Positions 15,124 through 23,325 of a DNA stretch of 25,291 nt are shown here, in pieces; position 1 is the stretch's first letter; every line of letters begins with the position of its first letter. A program made the translations under genes and the position numbers. The stretch lies in NCBI GenBank assembly GCA_964497855.1, contig CAZCFM010000050.1, positions 1 to 25,291 on the forward strand, in the 5' to 3' direction. The notes under the pieces were generated by a model. The model saw only the letters and a list, made by a program, of their open reading frames with translations. It searched no databases and was not told where the DNA came from. Origin of the DNA: CAYLNG01 sp964497855 (GTDB lineage: Bacteria; Verrucomicrobiota; Kiritimatiellia; SS1-B-03-39; UBA6053).

Positions 15124-15369
15124 CAAGTTTTTTTCTTCATTTTGGCTTTAAAACCCCATGCGCCAATCATGTAACTCCATTAAAATCATGGTAAAGGTCC
15201 TGCGTATATCTCCATGAACTCCCCGCCAGCGGATGGATTTCTCCCGAAGCTCGGAAGGGACGGTTGCGTCGGCTTCCGTCGTTCGGAAAGGTTACTTGCG
15301 TTGCGGCCAAGGCGATCCCCGCTGCACTCCCGTCTTGCCCGAGGCGGGGCTTGTGGGTATGCAGGGGTC
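15124..15369. other. dnaE upstream region, structured and GC-rich at its 3' part
   Basis: The first 90 bases are AT-rich (TTTAAAA, TAAAAT at 15181-15186) and may hold the dnaE promoter, though no convincing -35/-10 pair was found. From 15214 to 15369 the sequence turns GC-rich and contains a hairpin CGGAAG-gGACG..CGTC-ggCTTCCG at 15252-15278. A second possible hairpin is CCCG..CGGG near 15329-15347. The dnaE frame stays open upstream to ATG 15214, but the 52 extra codons are Arg- and Gly-rich and unlike any DnaE N-terminus, so I treat them as leader. Confidence 0.5.
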
Positions 15370-18300
15370 ATGGCTGCCTCTTCCCAACCGTTTGTTCATC
15401 TGCATCTGCACAGCGATTATTCGCTGCTCGACTCGTCGCTCCAGGTCAAAACGGCGGTGAAACGTGCGGCGAAGCTGGGCATGCCCGCATTGGCGCTGAC
15501 CGACCATGCGGTGCTGCACGGGGCCATCAATTTCTACAAGGCCTGCCACGCGGAAGGCATCAAGCCAATCGTGGGCTGCGAGTTCTACGTGGCCAAGGAC
15601 CGCCTCGAAAAATCGCGCCAGGCGGGTTCCAACCACCACCTGCTGCTGCTCGCGAAGGACATCGAGGGCTACCACAACCTGGCGCGGCTGAGTTCCATCG
15701 CGCACCTGGAGGGCTTCTACTACAAGCCGCGCGTGGACTTCGACCTGCTCCAGCGCCACAGCGCGGGGCTGATCGCCACCTCCTGCTGCGAACGCGGCGA
15801 AATCCCCGCTCTTCTGCTCGACGGCAACCTGCGCGAGGCGGAGGCCCTCGCCGGACGCTACCGCGACCTCTACGGCGCGGAGAATTTTTTTCTCGAACTC
15901 GAAGACCATGGCAAGGAGTCGGAAAAGAAAATCTGCCAGGAAATTCTCGGCCTCTCCAAACGCATGGGCATCCCGCTCGTGGCCACCAACGACGTTCACT
16001 ACCTCGAACGCGCCCACGCCGAAGCCCACGACCTGCTGCTCTGCCTGCAGGGGCAGTCCAAGTTCCGCGACGAACGCCGCATCCGTTTCGCCAGCGACCA
16101 GTACTACTTCAAAACCCAGTCCGAAATGTGGCAGCTCTTCGGCGAAGTCCCCGAGGCGCTGCACAACACCCTAGAAATCGCCGACCGCTGCAACCTCGTC
16201 CTCAAACTCGAAAAAGACGCCCAGCTGCATTTCCCGGTCTATCCCCTGCCCGGAGAGTTTGCCACGCACGACGACTACCTGCGCCACATCTCAGTGGAGG
16301 GCATCAAACACCGCTACAAGGGTGCCGACATCCTCAACGTGCAGAGCGATCCGGAACGCGTGCTGTGCGAACGTTTCGACAGGGAATTCGGAGTCATCCA
16401 GAAAACCGGCTACCTCAACTATTTCCTCGTCGTCTGGGACTTCATCAACTGGGCCAAGACCAACGGCATTCCCGTCGGCCCCGGACGCGGCTCCGGCGCG
16501 GGCAGCCTCGTGGCCTACGTGATGGGCATCACCGACATCGATCCGCTGCGTTTCGACCTCCTTTTCGAGCGTTTCCTCAATCCGGACCGCGTGTCGCCCC
16601 CCGACTTCGACGTGGACTTCTGCCAGACCCGCCGCGGCGAAGTCATCGAATATGTGAAGCGCAAATACGGCCCCGAAAATTGCGCCCAGATCGCCACCTT
16701 CGGCACCCTCGGCGCGAAGACGATCATCCGCGACCTGGGCCGCGTGCTGGAGATTCCGCTGGCCCACTGCGACAAGCTCGCAAAGATGGTGCCGGAAGAT
16801 CCGAGCATGACCCTCGAAAAGGCGGAGGAGCAGAATCCAGAATTCAAACAGATGATCAAGACCGATCCGGACGCGCAGAAAATCATGCAGTACGCGCGCA
16901 TTCTCGAAGGCCTGCACCGCAATCAGGGCACGCACGCGGCGGGTGTGGTCATTGGCGAAACGCTGCTTATGGACATCGTCCCGCTCTGCCGCGACAAAGA
17001 CGGCCAGTCTGTGGCGCAGTACGAGATGAAGCCGCTGGAGATGACGGGCCTGCTGAAGATGGATTTCCTTGGCCTCAAAACCCTCTCCGTCATTCAGGAG
17101 GCCGTCAAGAACGTGAAGGCCACGCGGGGCATCGACCTCGATGTCTCCACCCTGCCGCTGGACGATCCAATGACCTTCGAGCTGCTCGGGCGCGGCGACA
17201 CGGTGGCCGTGTTCCAGGTTGAATCTCATGGCATGAGGGACATGCTGAAACAGTTCCAGGCGGACAAGATCGAGGAAATCATCGCGCTCATCGCGCTCTA
17301 CCGTCCGGGTCCGATGGACATGATTCCCGACTTCATCGCCTGCAAACACGGGCGCAAGCCCATCGAGTATCCGCACCCGCTGCTGGAGAGCGTGCTCAAG
17401 GAAACCTACGGCGTGTTCATCTATCAGGAACAGGTGCAGCGCGCCTCCAACGTGCTCGCGGGCTTCAGCCTCGCCCAGGGCGATTTGCTGCGCCGCGCGA
17501 TGGGCAAAAAAGACGCCGCGATCATGGAGCAGCAGCGCGCGAAGTTCGTGGACGGCTGTGTGCAGCTCAACAACATCCCCGCCAAACAAGCCGGGGAGAT
17601 TTTTGACCTGATCGAGAAATTCGCGAGTTACGGCTTCAACAAATCGCACTCGGCGGCGTATGCCTTCCTGACCTTTCAGACGGCCTACCTGAAGGCGCAT
17701 TATCCGGCGGAGTTCATGGCGGCGGTGCTGACCCTGGAAATCGGCAATTCGGAAAAACTCATGGGCTTCATCGCCGAGTGCCGTCCCATGGGCATGGACG
17801 TGTTGCCGCCGGACGTGCAACTCTCGGAAGCAACCTTCCGGCCTGAAGGTGCGAACATCCGTTTCGGCCTGGCGGGCATCAAGGGCGTGGGCGCGGCGGC
17901 GGTGGACGTGCTGGTCAAGGAGCGCCGCGCGAACGGTCCCTTCAAGGGCTTCATGGATTTCTGCTCGCGGGTGAACAGCCGCGAAGTCAATAAACGCTGT
18001 CTGGAGTCGCTGATCAAGGCCGGGGCCTTTGACTGGAGCGGCATTTCGCGGGCGCGGCTTTTTGCCGGCATGGACTTTGCGTTGCAGCGCTCCGAATCCA
18101 TGCGCAACGACCGGGCGCAGGGACAAACCAGCCTCTTCGACCTGATCGGCGGTGGCGGGCAGGGCGATCTGAGCGACAACGAACTTCCCGAAGCGGCGCA
18201 CTGGAGCGCCAGCGAAATGCTCGCCTACGAAAAGGACCTGCTCGGTTTCTACATTTCCGGCCATCCGCTGGAGGAGTTCGAGTGGGAAATCAAAACCTAC

Positions 18301-18897
18301 AGCACGCACAGCCTGCTGGACCTCGGCGGATTGGCCGAGGGCACGTCGGTGCGCGTGGCCGGGCTGATCACCGAGTGGCGTAAATTTTTCACCAAAAGCG
18401 AAACCGAGATGGCGACCTTCAAGCTGGAGGGACTCAGCGGCGGCATCCAGGCGGCGATGTACCAGGAACAAGTGCAGCAGTTCGCGGCCGGACTGCACGA
18501 CAACCTGCCCGTGATGCTGGCGGCGGACGTAAAACCGCGCGACGGCGAGGCGAGGCTGGTGGTGCAGGAAATCTTTCCGCTATCCAAAGCACCGTCCTTG
18601 TACGCCGAGCGGGTAAGCCTGCACCTCACGGAGGCGCAGGTCCAGCCTGACAAGCTCAAGGAACTCCGCGAGCGGGTGCAGGAACATCCCGGCCACACGA
18701 TGCTGCACTTCTGCGTGAGTTTTCCCAGCGGCGAACGCGTTTTCCTCAGCAGCGACGCCGCCTTTAAAGTCAGCGCCGATCACCACTTCGTCCAGGCCGC
18801 CGAGCAGCTTTTTGGCGAAGGGACGGTCTTTGTGCAGGCGAAAACCGATGTCTGCCGCTTTCCCCGCAAGGCCGGGCGTTTCCCGCCGCGGCGCTGA
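15370..18897 (+). CDS. dnaE: DNA polymerase III subunit alpha
   Basis: A 1175-residue replicative polymerase that synthesises DNA in the Pol III holoenzyme. The PHP domain starts at once with FVHLHLHSDYSLLDSSL (metal-binding His residues near 10-14). The palm carries PDFDVDF at about 411-417, whose second and third Asp (414, 416) correspond to the catalytic Asp401 and Asp403 of E. coli alpha. Further conserved segments are GRGSGAGSLVAYVMGI, GTHAAGVVIG, FQVESHGMRDML, ALYRPGPMDMI, IYQEQVQ and NKSHSAAYAFLTFQTAYLK (about 756-774). LGFYISGHPLEEF precedes an OB fold (about 990-1060, VRVAGLITEWRKFF). Length matches the DnaE1 type. ATG 15370 is chosen because the PHP motif follows within ten residues and AGGGG lies just upstream. 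Confidence 0.97.
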   Translation: MAASSQPFVHLHLHSDYSLLDSSLQVKTAVKRAAKLGMPALALTDHAVLHGAINFYKACHAEGIKPIVGCEFYVAKDRLEKSRQAGSNHHLLLLAKDIEGYHNLARLSSIAHLEGFYYKPRVDFDLLQRHSAGLIATSCCERGEIPALLLDGNLREAEALAGRYRDLYGAENFFLELEDHGKESEKKICQEILGLSKRMGIPLVATNDVHYLERAHAEAHDLLLCLQGQSKFRDERRIRFASDQYYFKTQSEMWQLFGEVPEALHNTLEIADRCNLVLKLEKDAQLHFPVYPLPGEFATHDDYLRHISVEGIKHRYKGADILNVQSDPERVLCERFDREFGVIQKTGYLNYFLVVWDFINWAKTNGIPVGPGRGSGAGSLVAYVMGITDIDPLRFDLLFERFLNPDRVSPPDFDVDFCQTRRGEVIEYVKRKYGPENCAQIATFGTLGAKTIIRDLGRVLEIPLAHCDKLAKMVPEDPSMTLEKAEEQNPEFKQMIKTDPDAQKIMQYARILEGLHRNQGTHAAGVVIGETLLMDIVPLCRDKDGQSVAQYEMKPLEMTGLLKMDFLGLKTLSVIQEAVKNVKATRGIDLDVSTLPLDDPMTFELLGRGDTVAVFQVESHGMRDMLKQFQADKIEEIIALIALYRPGPMDMIPDFIACKHGRKPIEYPHPLLESVLKETYGVFIYQEQVQRASNVLAGFSLAQGDLLRRAMGKKDAAIMEQQRAKFVDGCVQLNNIPAKQAGEIFDLIEKFASYGFNKSHSAAYAFLTFQTAYLKAHYPAEFMAAVLTLEIGNSEKLMGFIAECRPMGMDVLPPDVQLSEATFRPEGANIRFGLAGIKGVGAAAVDVLVKERRANGPFKGFMDFCSRVNSREVNKRCLESLIKAGAFDWSGISRARLFAGMDFALQRSESMRNDRAQGQTSLFDLIGGGGQGDLSDNELPEAAHWSASEMLAYEKDLLGFYISGHPLEEFEWEIKTYSTHSLLDLGGLAEGTSVRVAGLITEWRKFFTKSETEMATFKLEGLSGGIQAAMYQEQVQQFAAGLHDNLPVMLAADVKPRDGEARLVVQEIFPLSKAPSLYAERVSLHLTEAQVQPDKLKELRERVQEHPGHTMLHFCVSFPSGERVFLSSDAAFKVSADHHFVQAAEQLFGEGTVFVQAKTDVCRFPRKAGRFPPRR

Positions 18898-18957
18898 CGT
18901 CTGAGACCCACGGCTGCACGCACCCCATGCCGCCAAAACCGCAGATCTTCACTGAAG

Positions 18958-19398
18958 TCAGATGACGTCGACCCCGGAAAAGGTGCTGAAGTCGGCAGGA
19001 TTGTAGGTTTTGAGTTTACGCAGTCCGTGACAGGCCATGGCGGCGACGAGATTGGCGTCGTGGATGCGTTTGCCACTGAGGCCATGTGCGCGGATCAGGG
19101 CGAGGAGCTGGTCTGTTGTGTCGCTGTCTTCCCCCAGTATTTGGAAAAAACGACGGAAACGCTGGATGTTTTCGCAGGCGTCCGTTGAGGACAGTCCCAG
19201 ACCGTTGACCTCCTGAGGACGCGTGGCCACGACGAGGTATTCCCTGAATATCTGTGTGGTCACAAAAAGGCGCACGGCCCCCCTCAAACCGCTGTCCAGA
19301 AATTCGACAGCCTCCACATGCCGCTCCCGGTCGGTGTCCGTGGCGGCCAGGAGCACATTGGTGTCCACAAAAATTCGTTTATCGTCCGTCATCGCCAT
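18958..19398 (-). CDS. PIN-domain toxin (VapC-like)
   Basis: A 146-residue PIN-domain ribonuclease, the toxin of a type II toxin-antitoxin pair. The metal-binding acidic residues sit in FVDTNVLL (Asp12), in FREYLVV (Glu, about 53) and in IHDANLVAAM (Asp, about 115). The family's closing TxNxxDF motif is TYNPADF. VapC relatives cut tRNA or rRNA; the target here is unknown. Start ATG 19398 has GGGAGG six bases upstream (minus strand) and overlaps the antitoxin's last codons by 20 nt; ATG 19392 is a second in-frame choice. The overlap implies coupled translation and a single mRNA. It ends 60 nt after the dnaE stop, in convergent orientation. Confidence 0.88.
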   Translation of the reverse strand: MAMTDDKRIFVDTNVLLAATDTDRERHVEAVEFLDSGLRGAVRLFVTTQIFREYLVVATRPQEVNGLGLSSTDACENIQRFRRFFQILGEDSDTTDQLLALIRAHGLSGKRIHDANLVAAMACHGLRKLKTYNPADFSTFSGVDVI

Positions 19399-19621
19399 AC
19401 AGCGCCTCCCGTGGCCAGGAGCTGTTTCGCTTACCGCTGGATATGGTGTGCAATCCGCCAAGCACCGAATCGTCGACTGGCGCTTCGGGCAAGGTCATTC
19501 GCGCGGCGTCATGCAGCAGCGCCTCCACCTCTTTTTGCAACGAACGCCGATGCCGCCGGGCCCGCCGTTTCAGCCCCTCCAACGTTTCCTCATCCAACTG
19601 TCGAATCAGTATTGATTTCAT
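19379..19621 (-). CDS. RHH antitoxin of the PIN toxin pair (FitA/VapB-like)
   Basis: An 80-residue protein. Residues 1-45 form a ribbon-helix-helix DNA-binding fold: strand KSILIRQL, helix EETLEGLKRRARRH, then RRSLQKEVEALLHDAAR, the usual pattern of FitA-type antitoxins. The C-terminal half is expected to wrap the PIN toxin's active site; its Arg-containing segment GKRNSSWPRE is a candidate. It is the first gene of the operon and would repress its own promoter as an RHH dimer bound to the toxin. The ATG at 19621 sits next to the predicted transcription start, so the mRNA may be leaderless. Confidence 0.85.
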   Translation of the reverse strand: MKSILIRQLDEETLEGLKRRARRHRRSLQKEVEALLHDAARMTLPEAPVDDSVLGGLHTISSGKRNSSWPREALYGDDGR

Positions 19622-19625
19622 ACCA

Positions 19626-19656
19626 GTATTAATATGATACCATATTGTTTTGTCAA
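19626..19656 (-). promoter_or_regulatory. Toxin-antitoxin promoter and operator
   Basis: On the minus strand a consensus -35 TTGACA (19656-19651) is followed after 16 nt by TATTAA (19634-19629) as -10. The -10 lies inside an imperfect inverted repeat, GTAT-N7-ATAC (19626-19640), which fits an RHH operator that blocks RNA polymerase. The predicted start of transcription is at about 19622, one base before the antitoxin ATG. Confidence 0.6.
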
Positions 19657-19673
19657 ACCCTTTTGGTTTCGAT

Positions 19674-19692
19674 TATTGCAACAGTTGCAATA
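19674..19692. repeat. 19-nt perfect palindrome upstream of the toxin-antitoxin promoter
   Basis: TATTGCAAC-A-GTTGCAATA is a perfect inverted repeat with a single central base. It lies 18 nt upstream of the -35 box in an AT-rich stretch between the antitoxin gene and the 3' end of the oxidoreductase gene. It may be a second operator or the site of another regulator. No T-run follows on either strand, so a terminator is unlikely. Confidence 0.6.
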
Positions 19693-19772
19693 TTAAACTT
19701 TCAACAGATTCCCTATTGAAAATTGAGGTGCCTGAGGTACGCCAACAGAATCCGCCTGTGGGTTCCTTGGTC

Positions 19773-20945
19773 CTACTCCCTGGGCATTTTCAGCCACTTG
19801 GTCTTGCTTTGGCTGCTTTTGACGACGGTTTCGATGAAGGCCATGCCGCGGACGCCGTCGGCGATTGTGGGGAAATCGAGGTGTTCGGGCTTGGGTTTTT
19901 TTCCGGCCAGTCGGGCGGCGAGGGCGTCGGCATAGTTGCGGTAGAGGTTGGCGAAGGCTTCGAGGAAGGCTTCCGGGTGGCCGGCGGGCAGGCGGCAGTT
20001 CGCGAGGGCGGTGGCGCTCAGGTGGGAATTGTTTCCGCCGGGGGTCAGGACCTCCATCGGGCGGTCGGCGTGGTACAGGAACAGACGGTTGGGTTCCGCC
20101 TGCACCCACTTGAGGCCGCCCTTGGTGCCGTAGACGCGGATGTTGAGCCCGTTTTCCTCGCCGATGGAAATCTGGCTGGCGTGCAGCACGCCCCGGGCCC
20201 CGTTTTCAAAACGCAGGAGCACATTGCCGTCGTCCTCCAGCGCGCGCCCGGCGACAAAGGTGGTCAGATCGGCGCAGAGTTCGCTGATGCGCAGTCCGGT
20301 GATGTACTCGGCTAGGTTTTCGGCGTGCGTGCCAATGTCGCCCATGCAGCAGGAAATGCCGGCGCGTTTGGGATCGGTGCGCCAGTCCGCCTGCTTTTGT
20401 CCGGTGGATTCGAGGGCGGTGGCGAGCCAGCCCTGCGGATACTCGACAACCACCTTGCGGATCTCTCCCAGTTTGCCCTTGCGCACCCGGTCGCGCGCCT
20501 CCTTGACCAGCGGATAGCCGGTGTAATTGTGGGTAAGACCGTATTGCAGCCCGCTTTTCTCGACCAGCTTCCGGAGGGCGCGGGCCTCGGCCAGGCTGAA
20601 GGTCGCCGGTTTGTCGGACATGACGTGAAAGCCCGATTCCAAAGCCAGTTTGGCCACCGGAAAGTGCGTGGAATTGGGGGTGACAATCGACACGAAGTGC
20701 ATGCGCTCGCCTGCGGGCAGCGCCGCTTCGGCCCGGAACATCTCCTCGTAACTGCCGTACACGCGCCCGGGATTCAGCCCCAGCGCGGCCCCGGAGCGTT
20801 TCGAGCGTTCGGAGTCAGAGCTGAAAGCCCCGCAGACGAGTTCAATCCGGTTGTCGAGACGGGCGGCCATGCGGTGGACTTCGCCGATAAACGCTCCTTC
20901 ACCGCCGCCCACCATGCCCATGCGTATTTTTTGCAGTGTTTTCAT
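19773..20945 (-). CDS. Gfo/Idh/MocA family oxidoreductase
   Basis: A 390-residue NAD(P)-dependent sugar or cyclitol dehydrogenase-like enzyme. The Rossmann dinucleotide loop is GMVGGGEGAFIG (10-21). The family's EKP motif appears as DKP (111-113, in MSDKPATFSLAEA), with the catalytic Lys112. GDIGTHAENLAEYITG (202-217) contains the conserved Asp/His pair of the active site. The C-terminal alpha/beta domain ends with GHPEAFLEAFANLY and a DFPTIADGVRGMAFIETVV stretch typical of the Verrucomicrobiota and Planctomycetota expansions of this family. ATG 20945 has GGAG about 10 nt upstream. No Tat signal is visible, so it is cytoplasmic. It is divergent from the glycosyltransferase gene. The substrate cannot be read from sequence. 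Confidence 0.92.
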   Translation of the reverse strand: MKTLQKIRMGMVGGGEGAFIGEVHRMAARLDNRIELVCGAFSSDSERSKRSGAALGLNPGRVYGSYEEMFRAEAALPAGERMHFVSIVTPNSTHFPVAKLALESGFHVMSDKPATFSLAEARALRKLVEKSGLQYGLTHNYTGYPLVKEARDRVRKGKLGEIRKVVVEYPQGWLATALESTGQKQADWRTDPKRAGISCCMGDIGTHAENLAEYITGLRISELCADLTTFVAGRALEDDGNVLLRFENGARGVLHASQISIGEENGLNIRVYGTKGGLKWVQAEPNRLFLYHADRPMEVLTPGGNNSHLSATALANCRLPAGHPEAFLEAFANLYRNYADALAARLAGKKPKPEHLDFPTIADGVRGMAFIETVVKSSQSKTKWLKMPRE

Positions 20946-21092
20946 CCAAAAGGTCTCCAGGTTCGAGGGGTTGATAAAAGGGATGTCCCATGCTCCCGAT
21001 TTTTCCGCCGCTGGCAATCCAAAAAACGGGAATTGTGCAAGACCCCGAGCCCTCTCTTGCTTTTGCGGCCTCCGTCCATATCGTGTGTCCAC

Positions 21093-22265
21093 ATGAAACT
21101 CGCTTTTATCACCCCCCGCTACGCTCCCGGCGGCGTCGTCGGCGGCGCGGAAACCCTCATCCGCTGGCTCGCCCGGCTCTGCGCGGAACATCAACACGAC
21201 GTCCATCTGCTCACCACCTGCGCGACGGACCACTTCTCCTGGCGCAACGATCGTCCCCCCGGCGTCGAAAGCGCCGAGGGCATGACCGTCCACTATTTCG
21301 AGGTGAACCCCGACCGCGACGTGGACAGCTTCCTGCGCATCCAGAACAAAATCGACAAGCGTCAGAACGTCCCGCGCGACGAGCAGGAGCAGTGGGCCGC
21401 CAACTCCGTCTGCAGCCGCAGCCTTTGCCAGTGGCTCGCCTCCCACGCGAACGAATTCGACGCGATCCTCGCCGGCCCCTATCTTTTCGGCATCACCCTC
21501 CAAGCCGCCGCCATTGCCCCGGAAAAAACCTGGCTCATCCCCTGCCTGCACGACGAACCCTACGCCCGCCTCGACATCGTCGCCGACATGTTCCGCCGCG
21601 TCCGCGGCTGCCTGTTCAACGCCGAGCCCGAAAAGGAGTTCGCCGAAACCCTCTACGGCCTCGCGCCCTCGCCAACCCACCGCGTGATCGGCATGGGCCT
21701 CGACGCGTTTGAGGCCGATCCCGGCGCCTTCGCCGCCCGTCACGGCATCCGCGACCCCTACGTCCTCTACTGCGGACGCCGCGAGGCCGGCAAAAACACG
21801 CCCCTGCTGCTCGACTACCTCGACGCCTACCTCCAGCGCCGCGAACGCCCACTCCACCTCGTCCTCACCGGCGGCGGGGACTACGACGCCCCCGAGCGCC
21901 TCCGCCCGCGCATCCTCGACTTCGGTTTCGTCTCCGAACAGGAAAAACGCGAAGCCATGGCCGGTGCCCAGGTCTTCATCCATCCCTCCACCAACGAAAG
22001 TTTCGGCATCGTCCTCCTCGAAGCCTGGCTCGCCGGCGTCCCTGCCCTCGTGCACGCCCGCTCCGCCGTGCTTTCCTGGCAATGCCGCCAGGCCAACGCC
22101 GGCCTCTGGTTTTCCTACTATCCCGAATTCGAGGCCATGCTCGACCTCCTCCTCGACACCCCCACCCTCCGCCACACGCTCGGCCAAAACGGCCGCCGCT
22201 TCGTGGAGTCCACCTACAGCCGCGGCGCCATCGCCCAGCGACTGTTTTCCCTCCTGACCCCCTGA
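21093..22265 (+). CDS. Glycosyltransferase family 4 (GT-B fold)
   Basis: A 390-residue cytoplasmic sugar transferase. The N-terminal domain begins MKLAFITPRYAPGGVVGGAE, the acceptor-side Gly-rich loop of GT4 enzymes. The C-terminal nucleotide-sugar domain contains YVLYCGRREAGKN, LVLTGGGDYDAPER, DFGFVSEQEKREAMAGAQVFIHPS and the E-x7-E motif ESFGIVLLE (302-310). Retaining transfer from a nucleotide-diphospho-sugar onto a polysaccharide or lipid is expected; donor and acceptor are unknown. The ATG at 21093 is directly before the conserved start. The next gene begins 4 nt after this stop, so the two are probably co-transcribed. Confidence 0.92.
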   Translation: MKLAFITPRYAPGGVVGGAETLIRWLARLCAEHQHDVHLLTTCATDHFSWRNDRPPGVESAEGMTVHYFEVNPDRDVDSFLRIQNKIDKRQNVPRDEQEQWAANSVCSRSLCQWLASHANEFDAILAGPYLFGITLQAAAIAPEKTWLIPCLHDEPYARLDIVADMFRRVRGCLFNAEPEKEFAETLYGLAPSPTHRVIGMGLDAFEADPGAFAARHGIRDPYVLYCGRREAGKNTPLLLDYLDAYLQRRERPLHLVLTGGGDYDAPERLRPRILDFGFVSEQEKREAMAGAQVFIHPSTNESFGIVLLEAWLAGVPALVHARSAVLSWQCRQANAGLWFSYYPEFEAMLDLLLDTPTLRHTLGQNGRRFVESTYSRGAIAQRLFSLLTP

Positions 22266-22269
22266 CCCC

Positions 22270-23295
22270 ATGCGCCAAGCCCCGCCCCCCCTCGACTGGA
22301 ACGCCCTCCGCGACCTCCGCGACCGTTTCCTCTCCGCCGAACCCATTTCCCAGCCCTACTGGATTTCCCGCGAACAGCTCGACGCCTACGACGCCACCCT
22401 CGGCGAACGCATCGGCTGGAAATGGGACGCCGTTCTCGCCGAACTCGCCGCCCGCGGCTGGAAACCGCCCGCCGACACCCTCTGCGACTTCGGCTGCGGC
22501 AGCGGAATCGCCGCCCGCCGCGTGCTCGGGTTCTGGCCCGACCATTTCCGATCCGTCACCCTCTGGGACACCTCGTCCATCGCCATGGCCTACGCCCGCG
22601 AAATGATTCAACGGGAGTTCCCCGGCGTCCGCATAACCCTCGCGCCCTCCGCGCCCCAGGTCAGCGGCGTCGGCCTCGTCAGCCACGTGCTCACCGAACT
22701 CGGCCCCGAAGACCGGGACCGCATCCTCGAACCTCTCCGCAGCGCCCGCGCCCTGCTCTGGGTCGAGCCCGGCACCAAAGAGGCCTCCCAGCGCCTCGTC
22801 GCCGTCCGCGAAACGCTGCGCGACAGCTTTGTGCCCGTCGCCCCCTGCACCCACACGACGACCTGTCCGATGCTTCAGCCGGAAAACGCCGCCCACTGGT
22901 GCCACCACTTCGCCCCCGCCCCGCGCGGCACGCATCAGGACCCCTTCTGGGGACATTTCCGGCGCGAACTCAACCTCGACATCGGCCCCGTCGCCTACAG
23001 TTTTCTCGTGCTCGACCGCCAGCCCCGCATCGACGAAGGCCTCGCGCACCTCATCGGACACCCACTGCGCTCCCCGAAATTCCTCCGCGTCCTCAGTTGC
23101 GATGCCAGCGGTTTGCACGACCGCGTGTGCAGCCGCCGCTCCGGTGCCATCTACCGTCCCCTCAAAAACGCCGTCAGCCCCGCCATCTACCGACTCGAAC
23201 TCCGCAAAAACCGCATCGTCGGAGGCTCCTGGATTCCCAACGGCGACCCCGGCGCGGAGGACGACTGTCCAGACGATCCCGATGTTGCGGATTGA
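22270..23295 (+). CDS. Rsm22/METTL17-type ribosome assembly protein
   Basis: A 341-residue member of the small-ribosomal-subunit Rsm22 family, with a SAM-methyltransferase fold (LCDFGCGSGIAARRVLG at 71-87 as the SAM loop; VTLWDTS as motif II). The Rsm22 signature follows: LWVEPGTKEASQRLVAVRE (163-181), then APCTHTTTCPM (191-201), HWCHHF (209-214) and a GPVAYSFLVL stretch matching the family's K-F-S-Y segment. Cys193, Cys199, Cys211 and Cys277 have the order and approximate spacing of the four cysteines reported to hold a [4Fe-4S] cluster in mitochondrial METTL17. Mitochondrial relatives assist small-subunit assembly; the bacterial role is inferred to be similar. ATG 22270 is 4 nt after the glycosyltransferase stop. 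Confidence 0.87.
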   Translation: MRQAPPPLDWNALRDLRDRFLSAEPISQPYWISREQLDAYDATLGERIGWKWDAVLAELAARGWKPPADTLCDFGCGSGIAARRVLGFWPDHFRSVTLWDTSSIAMAYAREMIQREFPGVRITLAPSAPQVSGVGLVSHVLTELGPEDRDRILEPLRSARALLWVEPGTKEASQRLVAVRETLRDSFVPVAPCTHTTTCPMLQPENAAHWCHHFAPAPRGTHQDPFWGHFRRELNLDIGPVAYSFLVLDRQPRIDEGLAHLIGHPLRSPKFLRVLSCDASGLHDRVCSRRSGAIYRPLKNAVSPAIYRLELRKNRIVGGSWIPNGDPGAEDDCPDDPDVAD

Positions 23296-23325
23296 CAATT
23301 TCCCTGCGTCCCGCATCGTGGCTCC

